This document shows positions 20,531-35,100 of a stretch of DNA of 64,000 bases, in pieces. The notes under the pieces were generated by a model. It had not been told where the DNA came from, did no database searches, and saw only the letters and a list, made by a program, of their open reading frames with translations. The stretch comes from Daucus carota subsp. sativus (lineage: Eukaryota > Streptophyta > Magnoliopsida > Apiales > Apiaceae), in assembly GCF_001625215.2 (NCBI RefSeq), contig NC_030382.2, positions 49,503,364-49,567,363 on the forward strand. The letters run 5' to 3'. The position numbers were made by a program, and so were the translations under genes. How positions within the stretch are numbered: position 1 is the first letter of the stretch; every line of letters starts with the position of its first letter.

Positions 20531-22289
20531 GCAACAGAGGAGGTCCTGGTAATATATATTGAATTGGACGCAATCTCCACTGCTATCCATTTGAAATCCT
20601 TGAGAATGAAAGAAGGATGATCTTGTTGAAATCCATTTTTTTGTTGGTCAATTGGTTTCTTATTTCTATTTTTTTCTTGTAATAATTTGGTAAGGTCGTA
20701 GTACTATTGTAATGGAGGTGGGCATCTTTTATACGAGGAGAGGGACAAGAGAGAAGTTTGTGGAGGGAGATTCGGACAGCGAATATACGACATTTATATA
20801 CATACAAATTACGATAACACGTCCCTTTAATTTTGCTGTAATAATCAACCAGTCACTCTCACTCGATCTTAAATCAAACGTCCTTTTTGATTTTTCATAA
20901 ACTGAATAAATCAAAAGTTTGATTAAATATTAAAAAAATTGTTTATATTTAAAATAAAAAATATTTTGAAAATTTATATATTTTATAATAATGTTTTTTA
21001 AGTTATATAATATATAAATGATAGTTAAAATATAATAATTGTAATTAGTCAGGATCAAGATGTATCATGGAATGGGATGAATAATTACGTGGATTCAAGG
21101 GACGAAAATCATGATATGTAAGTTGGTAACCAACTCAACAAATAAATTTTTATTTCAAAAAAAAAAAAAAACTCAACAAATAAATTTTATTATCAGTTTG
21201 TGAGAAAAAAATAATATTATTATCAGCTATTACATTTTGCACTCCAGTCGTCATTTCTATCAAAAATTGATGTCAACATTATTAGTTTATATTTTTTATG
21301 ACCGTGTTTGTCTTATCTATTTTTTTTAAAATCGTTTGTTTCTAAAAAAAATTGGAATACGTATTTTTTAAATTCATCCAAATACATACCAGACAAACAT
21401 TTTTCATGAATATTTTTTTTTTGAAATTATTGTTTATCTGTCACTTGTTTGGGTGAACTTGAAAAAATTACACAATGTTTTTATATAAACTAATGACTTG
21501 TTTTTGGAAAATAAACAGGTCGTTTAACTAAACCTATTTTCAAAAATAATTACTTATTTCTGCAAAAGAGTACATAAAATTCTATTTTTTTAAAAATAAA
21601 TTCTTATTTTCTTTGTCAAGTAATAAAAATAAAACATTTCTTTAATATTTTAATCCAAAAAATTATAAAAATGTTTTCTTTCCTATAAAAAAGTGGATAA
21701 TTTTTTTTAAAAAAAGTCATCGTCAAACAGGCACAAAGTAAGTCAAACGAGACTACAAAATTATGAGTGTGATTTTTAAATATCTATGAGTGTGCGTGTG
21801 TAATTAATTAATAAGAGAGAAAAAAGAAAATTTAGGCATCACTGCCCAACATTCAAATATTGTGCAGACTCAATTTGATTCGCCCTGGAAAAAGGCGTGT
21901 TTATGGGGCGGTTTAGATTAGGTTAAAATAAGTGATTCTTATTTATATTAAAAAATTGGAGGAAAAATAAATAAGTTAATAAAATGTTCAGAAACTGTGG
22001 AAGAGAAGTTAGCATTCTAAACTTATTAAAAGTGCTTCCATTTTTTTACACAAACGGATCAAGAAGAAAATAGAAGTCATAAGCAGATTTCACTTCTTGC
22101 CAACAAACACCACCTATATATGTCGTGGAAATAATCGATAAGTTGCATCATGCATGAGATGTGAAGTATTGAAATTCAATTCACTAATACTAAAATATTA
22201 ATAAAATAATATTAAATTTAAATTATAAATAATATATTATGAAATATATAACCGTCCATGCTAAAGCTAAAGCTAAAGCTACGGTAGTA
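20531..22289. other. intergenic, AT-rich, no gene seen
   Basis: No supported coding region. It contains the poly-A insertion at 21133-21188, a four-fold TAAAGC-type repeat near 22262-22280 and long A/T tracts. Confidence 0.6.
21133..21188 (+). mobile_element. minimal poly-A insertion with 18-bp target repeats
   Basis: ACTCAACAAATAAATTTT occurs at 21133-21150 and again, identical, at 21171-21188. Between the copies lie only TATTTC and 14 A (21151-21170). The layout is that of a retroposon insertion reduced to its 3' terminus. Confidence 0.6.
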
Positions 22290-22559
22290 CTCCCTCCGTC
22301 CTCTGGGATATATACGTTTCTTTTGGATACAGAGATTAAGAAAAGTGTATAAAGTAATGAGAAAGAGAAAGAAAAATAGGTAAAATGGTGGGACCCATTA
22401 ATATTTAAGTGATAGATTTGGAAAAATAGATGAAAGTAGTGGTTGGGTGGGAGTTTTATATTATAAAATTTTACTATCTTGGGAAAATTTTAAAATGTAT
22501 AGAATTGAATGGAAATTCTCGAAAAAGAAAGTGTATAAAAATCAGAAAGACGGAGAGAG
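22290..22559. mobile_element. Stowaway-type MITE
   Basis: Begins CTCCCTCCGTC and ends GACGGAGAGAG, flanked by TA on both sides (22288-22289 and 22560-22561), as for Tc1/mariner Stowaway elements. 270 bp, non-coding. Confidence 0.85.
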
Positions 22560-23038
22560 TATTTTAAAAAAAAAAATCAAATAGTGGTATTATGATTTAT
22601 GTCCGTAATCTTTTTTTTTTTTGAAAAGCAAGCAGAAAACATTTCAATAAACTCAGAAGTTCTTACAAAGATTCTAAAGGATGATCCGACAGGAATCATC
22701 AACAAGGAAGACCCTACATGGCCTCCAACCTAACACAACAACAAAATAACACAGATAAACATACTAAGAAAGAACTGAGACCCTGAAATAGAAGGACAAA
22801 TGCATGAAAACATCAGGCACTGCTAGAACCAGAAGAGGATGCCTAGCTAGTCTTGACTTCTTTAGGAGTGTCATTTTTCTCACACCCCAGCAGCATCTTG
22901 ATCTGCTCAGCCTCACCCAACTGCATCACACCATAACCAGGCTGCTTGTAATTGCACTCTTGAGCACCTCTTAACAATGACAGAGGACGAATCTGTGAAA
23001 ACCCATCGACTTGCACCAAACTTGCACCTCTTTTAACA

Positions 23039-25213
23039 TTAACATTGACATGAGCTAGATACAGCAGCTTGGTGTACTTCTGGATTCTCCCCAGAATTTC
23101 CTGAGCCCACCAACTGAGTCTTCATAATAGGTCTGGCCATACCTTTTTTTGCCAAGTCATCTGCCTGCTCATTAAGATAACGAGGCACAAATTGGACAAA
23201 GATTTTAGAATTTATGAGAAACTGATGTTTGAATTCCATGGCTTTTAACGGGAATTTAATGTAAATTCCTTCATTAAAAGCATTGACCGCAACTGAAGAA
23301 TCAGAACATATAACTGTTCTCATTTGAACCAAATTTAATTTAATCACCCAATCTATTACGTAAAGAATGGCATCAACCTCTGTTTCCACCGCATTTTTAG
23401 AATTTGACGGGCCTGAAAACACCATGACCATTTTACCTGAAGGCTCTTGCAAATAACCACCAATTCCACCGTTATAATTGAGGTCCTTTGCCAATCCCCA
23501 AGCTCCGTCAACAGTCGCAATTAAATCGAATTGTCCTTTTTTAAACTTCCAGTATGAATCCAGAATTTTGTAGTGCCTAACCGCCACAGCACCATGCGGA
23601 TTAATCCTCCATAGGGGGTCTGCTCCAAACGTCATGATCCCAGAAGCGTTTCCCCACTTTTCTATTCGAAGAGCAATCACAACAATCAAACATTCCTCCT
23701 TAATACGCTTCTGACCGAACACTAGTTCGTTCCGAGCTAACCAAATAGACCATAACACGGCTGCAACTACTACTTCCCAGATTGCCTTCAGCATTGGCAC
23801 AGAAAATAATTTCAGAAGTTTAAGCAGCGAAAAATTTCCCCGTCTATGCGTTAACTCCTTGACACTCCACCACTTCCCTAAATAGCTCCAACCCCACTCA
23901 GCCAGAGTGCAGTCCCAGAAAATATGTTGAATATTTTCAAGATTTTTTTCACACCACGGACAGATGCCAGAAGATCCATCAATCCTCGAGCTAACAAAGT
24001 ATCTAGTGGGGAGAATATTCCACTGGATTTTCCAGAGGAACGCTATAATCTTCGGAGGAGCTTTTATCGTCCAGATTAACCTCCAAATATAACACTGATG
24101 CACTTCAGGAGTGTTTTGGGAGCTCATTAAGTCCTGACACACCTTTGGAGAATAATTTGCTTGACCAGGAAGCCAGATCAAAAAATCAGATCCAGACGAG
24201 ATAGAGAAATTGTCCAGCAGGCTTGACAAACTAGAGAATTCACTCAGAGAAGAAATTTCTCCACGGTCAACCCATAACTTGTTGCGAAGACAACTTTGCT
24301 TCCAAACCTGTAAAAACTCACTCACCACAATATGTTTCCTAGCAGCCCTGGCATAAAGAGATGGAAATAATAAATCAAATGATATATCACCAATCCACCA
24401 GTCTTCCCAGAAGAAGACGGAGGTACCATCCCGCACTTGCCATTTGAAATTATTCCTGGTTAATAGCCGTCTAATCTCAGGCTCTGTTATCAGGCTTAAT
24501 ATTTGACGCACCACAGGAGAACAACCTTTGCTATCCATTCGGGCGAGATCATAGTTCCAGGACATACCATACCGCATCAACATAGTATTGTTCCATAGAG
24601 AACTGCGTTCAGAGTAGGCTTTCCACACCCATTTAGCAAGAACAGCCAAGTTTTTGTGTCGTATAGAGGCAACTCCCAAACCTCCTTTTTCTTTTGGAAA
24701 ACAGATTTTGTCCCAACTGATTAGATGAAGCTTAGAATTTCCCTCTTTGTTTTTCCCCCACAAGAAAGATCTACGTTTTTGCTCCAGCTTATTGGCCACC
24801 GTGGACGGAATTTTGAACAAAGAAAACCAATAAAGCGGGATACTATCAATTGTCGCCTTTAACAGAACTAATTTACCAGCCAAGGAGATTTTATCCGCCT
24901 CGTAGGAGGCAATTTTGTTATCGAATTTGGAGAGCAAGGGTTCCCAAAAACGAACAGCCCTCGGGTTAGCACCCAAAACCGCTCCTAGATAATTAATCTG
25001 GCCATTATCTGCCTTACATCCAAGAAGCGAAACCCATTCCTCAAGGTGCTTTTTTGAGTTTGCAAAAGCATATAAGGAGCTCTTCTTAAAATTTACTTTG
25101 AACCCCGACATAATTTGAAAACACTGAAGAACCCTTTTGATACCCATTATTGTTTGCACATCATCGTTAAGAAACAGAATTACGTCATCAGCGAACTGTA
25201 AATGCGTTATAGG
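23039..25213 (-). CDS. LINE reverse transcriptase C-terminus, zinc-binding RVT domain and RNase H
   Basis: An open frame of about 724 codons. It starts within the reverse transcriptase at PITHLQFADD (the catalytic DD) and continues through the thumb (GGLGVASIRHKN). The zf-RVT segment has CPWCEKNLENIQHIFWDC. An RNase H of the RVT_3 type ends the protein, with its acidic residues visible in TVDGAWG, ETEVDAIL, CSDSSVAV and EQADDLAKKG. The C-terminus is Cys/Ser-rich. No stop interrupts the LINE part, suggesting a fairly young copy. The open frame extends 46 codons further upstream to 25351, but those codons belong to the inserted transposon. Confidence 0.88.
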   Translation of the reverse strand, partial: PITHLQFADDVILFLNDDVQTIMGIKRVLQCFQIMSGFKVNFKKSSLYAFANSKKHLEEWVSLLGCKADNGQINYLGAVLGANPRAVRFWEPLLSKFDNKIASYEADKISLAGKLVLLKATIDSIPLYWFSLFKIPSTVANKLEQKRRSFLWGKNKEGNSKLHLISWDKICFPKEKGGLGVASIRHKNLAVLAKWVWKAYSERSSLWNNTMLMRYGMSWNYDLARMDSKGCSPVVRQILSLITEPEIRRLLTRNNFKWQVRDGTSVFFWEDWWIGDISFDLLFPSLYARAARKHIVVSEFLQVWKQSCLRNKLWVDRGEISSLSEFSSLSSLLDNFSISSGSDFLIWLPGQANYSPKVCQDLMSSQNTPEVHQCYIWRLIWTIKAPPKIIAFLWKIQWNILPTRYFVSSRIDGSSGICPWCEKNLENIQHIFWDCTLAEWGWSYLGKWWSVKELTHRRGNFSLLKLLKLFSVPMLKAIWEVVVAAVLWSIWLARNELVFGQKRIKEECLIVVIALRIEKWGNASGIMTFGADPLWRINPHGAVAVRHYKILDSYWKFKKGQFDLIATVDGAWGLAKDLNYNGGIGGYLQEPSGKMVMVFSGPSNSKNAVETEVDAILYVIDWVIKLNLVQMRTVICSDSSVAVNAFNEGIYIKFPLKAMEFKHQFLINSKIFVQFVPRYLNEQADDLAKKGMARPIMKTQLVGSGNSGENPEVHQAAVSSSCQC

Positions 25214-25949
25214 TAGGGGTGTACACGGGTCGACGAAACCGACCGAACCAACCCAAACCGACCATATTTCATCCGAACCAATCCGAACTTTTTTGACCCG
25301 ATTGATAATTGGATTAAAAAATGAGTAACCCGATTTAATTGGGTTGGACACGGGTTTTGGTTTTTTTTAACCGATCCAACCCAACCCGATTAAAAAATAT
25401 TAAATTACACGTAAAAATTATTCACCCCACCCCAGTAACCCATAATATGTTAGCCTAGTCGATTTAACTAATTGTTGATTTGTTGTGTTTTGCTAATTAT
25501 TGATTTGTTGTGCTTTACTAATTGTTTCTGTTCAACTTAATTTTTAAATTTATTACTATAATTCTGAAGCTTAGGGTATCTAGCTTAACTTGGTATCGAG
25601 TTTTAATTGTTTTGGTCAGTAGTGCATGTTTTTTAAGATGTTATAGTGCTTAACTCATTTTGTATATACTAGGTATTTCACTTGCTTGTTGTAGTACATT
25701 TAGTTAAAGTTTTATCTTTTGATGTGTCGAAATTTGGTTGCTAATTTATGGAAAAGAAATTATTTTATATATCATAACCCGATCAAACCGATCCGAACCA
25801 ATCCGAACCGAAGTAATACAAATTGGTTTGGGTTATGAATTTAATTTTTATTGTTTGGGTTGAGAATTTGAAAACCCGATTTAATTAGATTGGTTCGTTA
25901 AATTTCTTTAACCCGCCCAACCCGAACCGTGTACACCCCTAGTTAGAGG
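25206..25949. mobile_element. non-autonomous hAT-like element inside the LINE
   Basis: Element 25214-25941 (728 bp) starts TAGGGGTGTACACGG and ends with the matching CCGTGTACACCCCTA. The flanks GTTATAGG (25206-25213) and GTTAGAGG (25942-25949) match at 7 of 8 bases, an 8-bp duplication typical of hAT elements. The ends carry many 'CCGAACC/CCAACCC' repeats. No transposase frame is seen. Confidence 0.85.
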
Positions 25950-26049
25950 GACAGAAGCATTCGGCAGGAGAACACCCTTAATAATATTTTCTTGAATTGG
26001 CAATTTGGCCTGGCAGCAAGCAAATGGAGCATTGACCTATGACTACTCA

Positions 26050-28374
<2,325 letters not shown>

Positions 28375-29121
28375 AATGTTACAAGTGCAAAAATATTGCC
28401 ATTTTATGACTAGGTGTTTGTGTATGCTGAAGTGCAAACTATGTGTTATTTCACACAGTTTTGCTTAGTTTAATGTAGTTCATCTAAAACTAGTATATCT
28501 TCTTTGGTTATGTATTTTAAACTTTACAAGTGCAGACATGAAGGATGGGTTTCCTACTTTGCGTTCTCTGTTTTCTAGTCATTTGTTTTGTTTTTGATGT
28601 TCAAGCTCATATAGATTTTATGTCCTCCCACTTCTACACACTCCATCCTAATTAAAACATACTTTTTAATAGCATGATATTTAGTGCATATCTAAAAATT
28701 AAGATTTTGAAAGCTTCTACCTAACATAGTGCCCACATTTTTCAGAAAAGTGTTTACCTACTATAAACTGATTTACCCTTTTCAAAAGGATCAAGCATTT
28801 CATGTATTTCCTGAGATGCACGAATACAGTGTTCCAGAAATACCGAATTTGATCAAATGATTATCATTTTTCTTATATACGTCACATAAAATGGAAAAGA
28901 AAATTTGAAAAATAATATATGAAAACATGCTTTTTCTACACCTCAACTTATGTGCAAAAAGTCAAAGTGACACTTATTTTGGGATGGAGGGAGTAACTTT
29001 CGGACGGGCTTAGTAACAAGTACTATAAAACATATTTTAGGAAAATCAGGTCTCAAATACACATGAACAGATGTATAAGTTACAAAAGTTACAACACTTG
29101 CAAAAACTTTAAATAACCACT
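28375..29121. other. 3' region between convergent PCNA and ceramidase genes
   Basis: Contains the PCNA 3'UTR and a Stowaway-like MITE at about 28641-28993 (CTCCATCC at the left, GGATGGAGGGAG at the right, TA after it). Nothing else is supported. Confidence 0.65.
28641..28993. mobile_element. Stowaway-like MITE, diverged
   Basis: Left end CTCCATCCTAATTAAAACAT and right end reverse complement CTCCCTCCATCCCAAAATAA are similar but imperfect. TA follows the right end. About 350 bp, non-coding. Confidence 0.6.
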
Positions 29122-32100
29122 TCATGTGACAATAAAAGCACTAGAGGACCCTGCGAAATGTCGAATTGACCCAAAAAGTGATTTTGAAGCACCAAAGTGC
29201 CGTATTCTATATACACCGGAAGCAGCAGACTCCGGGATTCTCCATTCTATAGTTGCATAACTTCTGGCGCTAAGTTTGGAAGGCCTTGACCATTTAAACC
29301 GGAGACAGAAATCATCATCATCATAAACTGGAACCCACGAGTCTTTTCCACGTAGTATTTCAACAAGGGCAAATGTACCTTCAGTCATAAGGTCATTTCT
29401 GGGACAAGCTGAATAGAAAGTTACTGTAACCATGCCATTCCTTTTGAAGGTGGAGTTCTTTGGCACATCACTACTAACATCTCCAAAGTTTACCCCAAGA
29501 GGAGTTGAGTCTACTACCACCGGTGTTAGTAAGCTTATTTGTTTGTCCAGGAGATCAGGGGGTTGTGGGCCAGGTTCAACAGGTTTACCATTAACAAGAG
29601 CCTTTGCAAGCTTCTGGAACTCCTGAATGTAGGCACTGAGTGTATGTGGACCAAACAGTGTGGATGCACCCTGTGTAGCACCACATAGATTAGAGATTAC
29701 AATAACAAAGTGAACCTGTATCCCCACATTGTTTAAGATATATCCATCATTGAATGACAGTTAATGATGCTGACAGCACACTGAGTTGCACATTGCTTAA
29801 AAAAGTATACAGAGAAATAAAGTTGGGGCACTTTCTAGTTTTGCTGCCATGTAGTAAGAAAACTGAACTTGTACAGTACTGCATATGCAATTGAAACAAA
29901 AAGGATGTCAAATTCCACAAAAAGTATTATCTTACTGATTCATGTCCTTCGGTATCAGCAGTATGAGAAGGATTGCAAAAACTTAAAAAAGAGCATTAGC
30001 GGGGGAGAACTATGATTTTAACTTCACTTTCTGATTTGTATATAAAAAACTTATATCTGTTTACTTGATAAATTTAACTTGGTGTTTTTAGTCACTCTTA
30101 AGTCTAAAGTTAAAAATTATACTTATTGCATTCGTAAATGCGTCCATATACACTACATCTATTCTAAAAATTAATGCTATATCTAGTTCTTATATATGAG
30201 TCGTGTTCACAGGAATGTCTGAAGTGTTTACAAGGACCAAAATGAACATGACTTGCTTAATTGCATATTTGGCCCCTGATTATGCTAACAAGAAGTGACT
30301 TTTAGAGTATAGTAATTGATGAATTCTCATATTGGATAAAAATATATGCTAGAACTACAAGGCCCTGTATCTTAGTGAGAACTGTGCTCATTAACTGACC
30401 TCGTATCTCTGTATCTGGTACTCCTCAAAGGTAGTCACGTATTGGGAATATGTATTTGTCAGGCCAGCTATCACAATGTGAACATTGCTGTTAAATTGTT
30501 TATTTCCTCCACTTGTAAGCACTGTTTTTACAGCATCACGGAGACGTCTTCCAGCCATGGTCGTGAACTCTGTCATGAAACCAAAAAAAATAAAAAAAAA
30601 TGTAACGTATATACCAAGTAATGGGTTTTAATCTTCACTTAAAACCCTACGCAAACCTCAACACTCAAAATACAAAATCAGAATATAACAAGTAACATAA
30701 AGGTCATGGCTGGATACAAAGATGTGTAGTGCACATGAAATAACTAATAAGATTTAACATTATTAGGTTTTTCCTGGCACGTCCTCGGGTAAATGGGTTT
30801 AACTAATGCTGTTCAATGATTCTCATGGCATAAAGTTATCATTATACATTATAGATGAAACTATAAAACACACAAGTGCCAATTTGTATCTCTTTCCATT
30901 TAACATGAAAATAACAGTAAGTGTGTATTTTTATTCTTCTTTTGGGGTATTGCCGGGAAGGAGGCATGGGTAATGGAGCTTTATAGACTGCAGAGTACTT
31001 AAATGGCAGAGGAAATATGTAATTGCAAGATAAGGGTAGAAGTATGTCGAGAATCAGGGAGTATCCAAATGATGGCAAAGGCCCCTCTAGTGCTATAAGA
31101 GGTCAAGAGTCTGATTCTCATCCCCCTTATAGGGCCATGCTTAAAAATATATCAATATTAAAAAAAGTTATTGAACTTTTCACCTATTCAAATAAAAAGT
31201 GAACATGTCACTATTCAAGGAAAAGTGAACATTTCTTGCTACAATATATAGAAGCTCTGCAAGACATTAGGGTCGAGCACTTGAAGCCAAAAAATATACA
31301 TTCTCCTTCTATTAACTGTTCTTTATTTTCAAAGTGTTAAGGTGATATAACCTAATTGACAATAGGCATACAACCCGATACCTGGAGGATTGAAACTAAA
31401 TTCCTACCAAATTTGCATACAAAGTAGCAGTCATGGTAAAAATCTTGGTAATAGCGTTCAGAACTCTAGGGTTTAGATGATCAGCTAATCAGAAACATTG
31501 AAAATTTGTGGTGTTGTCCTCGTAGAAATCTTTTTATTTTGCTAAGAAATTTTTTAACAATAACATCTAGTGTAGCTGGTTGGTTTGACTGCACTGTATT
31601 CAGAGTTGTGGTATCTGCAACATGTTTAATAAAAAAACCCGGGATAATGTTAGTACAAGAATTGAGCTTGACCATACCTTGATAACCAGATCAACATTCA
31701 ACACTTAAAGATGATGACTCATCTTAAACCAACCTCTTGTTGAGAAACACAAGAAAGACACGCATACTACATATTTTTATAACTTCTTGTTGGTTTATAA
31801 TTCAAGCATTCAAACATTCAAGACATAGCGGGGCAGTTTTACGAGGTAAGTAAGAAATTAAGAACACAGGTTATGTCAGTGAAGTATTAAGAATAAGAAC
31901 AATAAAAGACAGCAAACAAGCAGAGCTACTACCTCCAGGTACACTGAGAATGACCAATTGCCCTATCCTTATCATCTGAATTGGGAGAATTGATGGCTGC
32001 AATGTAACAAAACTAGCAATGTCAGATAATTACAAAAGGAATGAGCAAATTTGTTACAGTTTGCTAGGAATGACACATTTTCCTGTCTACACAAAACATG

Positions 32101-35100
32101 GCCCCCTTTCAGGCAAATCAAATTCAGTCCTGGGGGCATGACAATAGAAGACACAGATGAAAGGGACAGAAAGAGAAGGCAGAAGTCATAACACTGTAAC
32201 AAACAACTTAGATAACCCTATCAGCATACATAGAATCAGATTCCAAAATTTTCTAGAAATAAGAAAATTACAGAGAATGAGCTTCTGAGCTCAGAACCTG
32301 GAAACTCCAGATTTTCATAGTAAATTCAAGAGCAGAGAAGACATAAGAAGCAAATAACTCTAACGATTCACTTTCAATTTTATTTACAATTTAACACCAA
32401 TTATTTCATATAAAAAAAATCCTTAAAGTTGGAACTTACAGCCCAGTCATATGGTTGCTTCATTTCACCAGTATCAAGTAAGATAGGCTTTGGTTGGTGA
32501 CAATCAACTTGTTCGTTTGATGGTTCTTTAAGCAAGTTCCGAACCAATCTCCAAAATGCATTCCCCTAAAGGACATGTTGAGCTAGAATAAGAACGAGAT
32601 GACAAAGTTTTGCGGCTTTTGCCGCATAAAGCCACATATAGCCACATAATGATCTATTGCATATCCATGATCCACTTTACCTGGTCATCTCCTTGCTTAA
32701 AATCAAAGGCTCCAGGTCCATCGGTTGTACCAGCAGCAAATGCAAAGCCCATGGCGGCAGGACACGTTTTAACCACCTGATTTGTGCCATCTTGATTGTG
32801 AAGGGTTACCTCAAGATTTGAGAAGTTCAGATAAGCATGCCGATAATCAACCTTGCCTTTCAACTGCTCTGATGCGCTGCTAAAAAGATCCACAGCTTTT
32901 CTAAATTGTCTGTCTCCAATAATACGTGTACTCTCAAATTCATCAGGGTAGCTGCCAATGAAACAAGTATAAAAATCAATTCTAAAAGAACATATATTAC
33001 AAAAAAAATAAAATAAAAATCCAGGCACACAGAAGTTCATGTACCCTGGTCCACGTCCATAACACAACTCATTCTTCCCACCACAAGTACTTTGATTGAA
33101 ATCACAAGGCAGCCCAGTGTCAGTGCAGAACGCCCCAAGCACATTTGGACTGACATCACCACAGTTGGACTGACAAAATGCAGAAACAAATCTAGGTTTG
33201 TCAACCTGCCTAAGAGCAGACCTAACACGATTTGCAACATTCAAAATCTTGGTTGCTAGTTTTCCAGAAGAGGACCGGAAAGATGCAGCAAGTTCCAGCA
33301 ATTCATGGTCTGCATTTAGAAGTTCGATGTTATAGAAGCAAGTAGAGTTAGCTACATACTTTTTATTCCATTTATATTGACAAAACAACTGATCCATATC
33401 CTACAAACCTACAGCGAAATGCAAATGTTATCTTATGCATAATTGCGCGCGTGCACACACACACACACACACTGTTCACCAACATAATGTCTCAGGTTGT
33501 AACATGTAACTTGCACTCATATCCTCTACTTGCCTGATATTAGCAACTCACCAAACAAATTTGATATATCTTGTGGTTCGTCTAATCACTGTTAGTGGTT
33601 CCATCCCGATATACTAATAATGCCAATTATAAACACAGGGTTCTGTAACATTCAGCTTGGACCATCAGTCTTAACAGGTCCAACAATGTTGACCAAGAAT
33701 CCCAAATAAGGCAACAGGTACGAGAGCAAAAGTTTGTAGTATCATATTCAGCAAATAACCCAAGATGTAGACCCTGTGTGGAGGTTCAAAAAAAACTAGA
33801 GGTTTAACCAAGTAAATCATCTAATATTGGTGTTTGGCAGTTAGCGGATTGAAATAGAGGTTTGGACTCAAAAACTAATTTTGAAAAAGCTACTTGGAGG
33901 ATCTTTTTCAATTTGAGGATTGTCATGTGTCTATCTAAAATACAAAAAGCTATTTACCAAACAGTTTCATACAAAGCAACTAATTTAATCAACTAGTCAA
34001 ATTAGCTAATTCAATCCACTGACAGCTAACCGTCAATTGCCAAACAGGCCGTAGACTCTTTACATGTAAAAGAAGATTTGCGAGCTTAATTCTTCATAAT
34101 CACTTCCCATGTTATTATAAATATATTTGTAAATCCAAAAGGTTCTGACAGTGACCAGCAGGCATGCAATAATAAAGGATTATATACACTATTTAACAGA
34201 GTTACATTAACCCTGAAGAACCAACTTAGCTATATCAGTACACTATCTGTCTGAGGGTCATTAGTTTTGCACCCCTTCAAATATTATTTACACTAGACTT
34301 ATCGAGTCAATTATAAATCTTATGTATAATTTATGTAACTTACGAGTTTCACGGGCCACAGGAATTATGTTAGAAACTCTTCGGGGGATTTCACTACTTT
34401 CATATCTTTCAAGATGTTTTTCTCTAGCACCATTTTGATCAAACCAATCTTCCATAAATCGTGCAGCAGCTCCTTTGTTGTCTCCACTAATCAAGCCATT
34501 TGTACGACTCATTGAAGTCCCATGAGTTGCAAACCAGTTAAAGCTACCCACCGCCCCCCATTCATCATCTATAAATTTCAGAAGTGTCATTTCCTTATCC
34601 CCGTCATACTTGTATTTACTGCGTTCTGCTGCAGGATTGTTCAGGTAAGCACTGGGACTGCGGTTTATGCCAGCATCCACTATCTCTCCTGTAATTTGAC
34701 ATAAATAAATTATGGACATGATATTAAAAAATTAGACGGAACTTGAACATACAAACTAAGGATTTTAGCTACTCGTGCTGTTATGAATATAAAAATTGAA
34801 AGTCCCTTCAGATTCCAGAAAAATAAAAATGAACCGACTTAATATAGCTAAATCAGGATCACAACTTATAATATTAGGAGCTCGAAAATCCAATTAACCG
34901 AAATAAATTCTTCAATGGGTGTGTGTCCCCTCCCCCAAAATACTAAATAATAACCGTAATTACAGAAATTAAGGTAGCCCTAGCCCCAATGAAAAGCCCC
35001 TGCCACTGCGAGAACAAAAACTTTCTTTACTGTTGGTATTACAGAGAATCTTGAAAAGTTTTGATCACCAAGCACCTTTATTAACAAAGACTGATCCAGG

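Larger units (their letters stand above)
22610..26040 (-). mobile_element. 5'-truncated LINE, interrupted by a hAT-like element
   Basis: Minus-strand non-LTR element. A poly-A tail appears as 12 T at 22610-22621, then a 3'UTR, then the reading frame 23039-25213. After the hAT-like insert (25214-25941) the coding sequence resumes at about 25942-26040 (ENIIKGVLLPNASVPL). The 5' part, including the endonuclease and most of the reverse transcriptase, is missing. I could not find a target duplication. The truncated end lies about 240 bp before the PCNA start codon, in antisense. Confidence 0.85.

Noticed and set aside
21303-21745. Possible element with GTTTGTC/GTCAAAC ends
   Set aside because: Inverted similarity is limited to about seven bases in very AT-rich DNA.
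25214-25351. N-terminal 46 residues of the LINE open frame as a real protein start
   Set aside because: They lie wholly inside the hAT-like insert and begin at a non-ATG codon.
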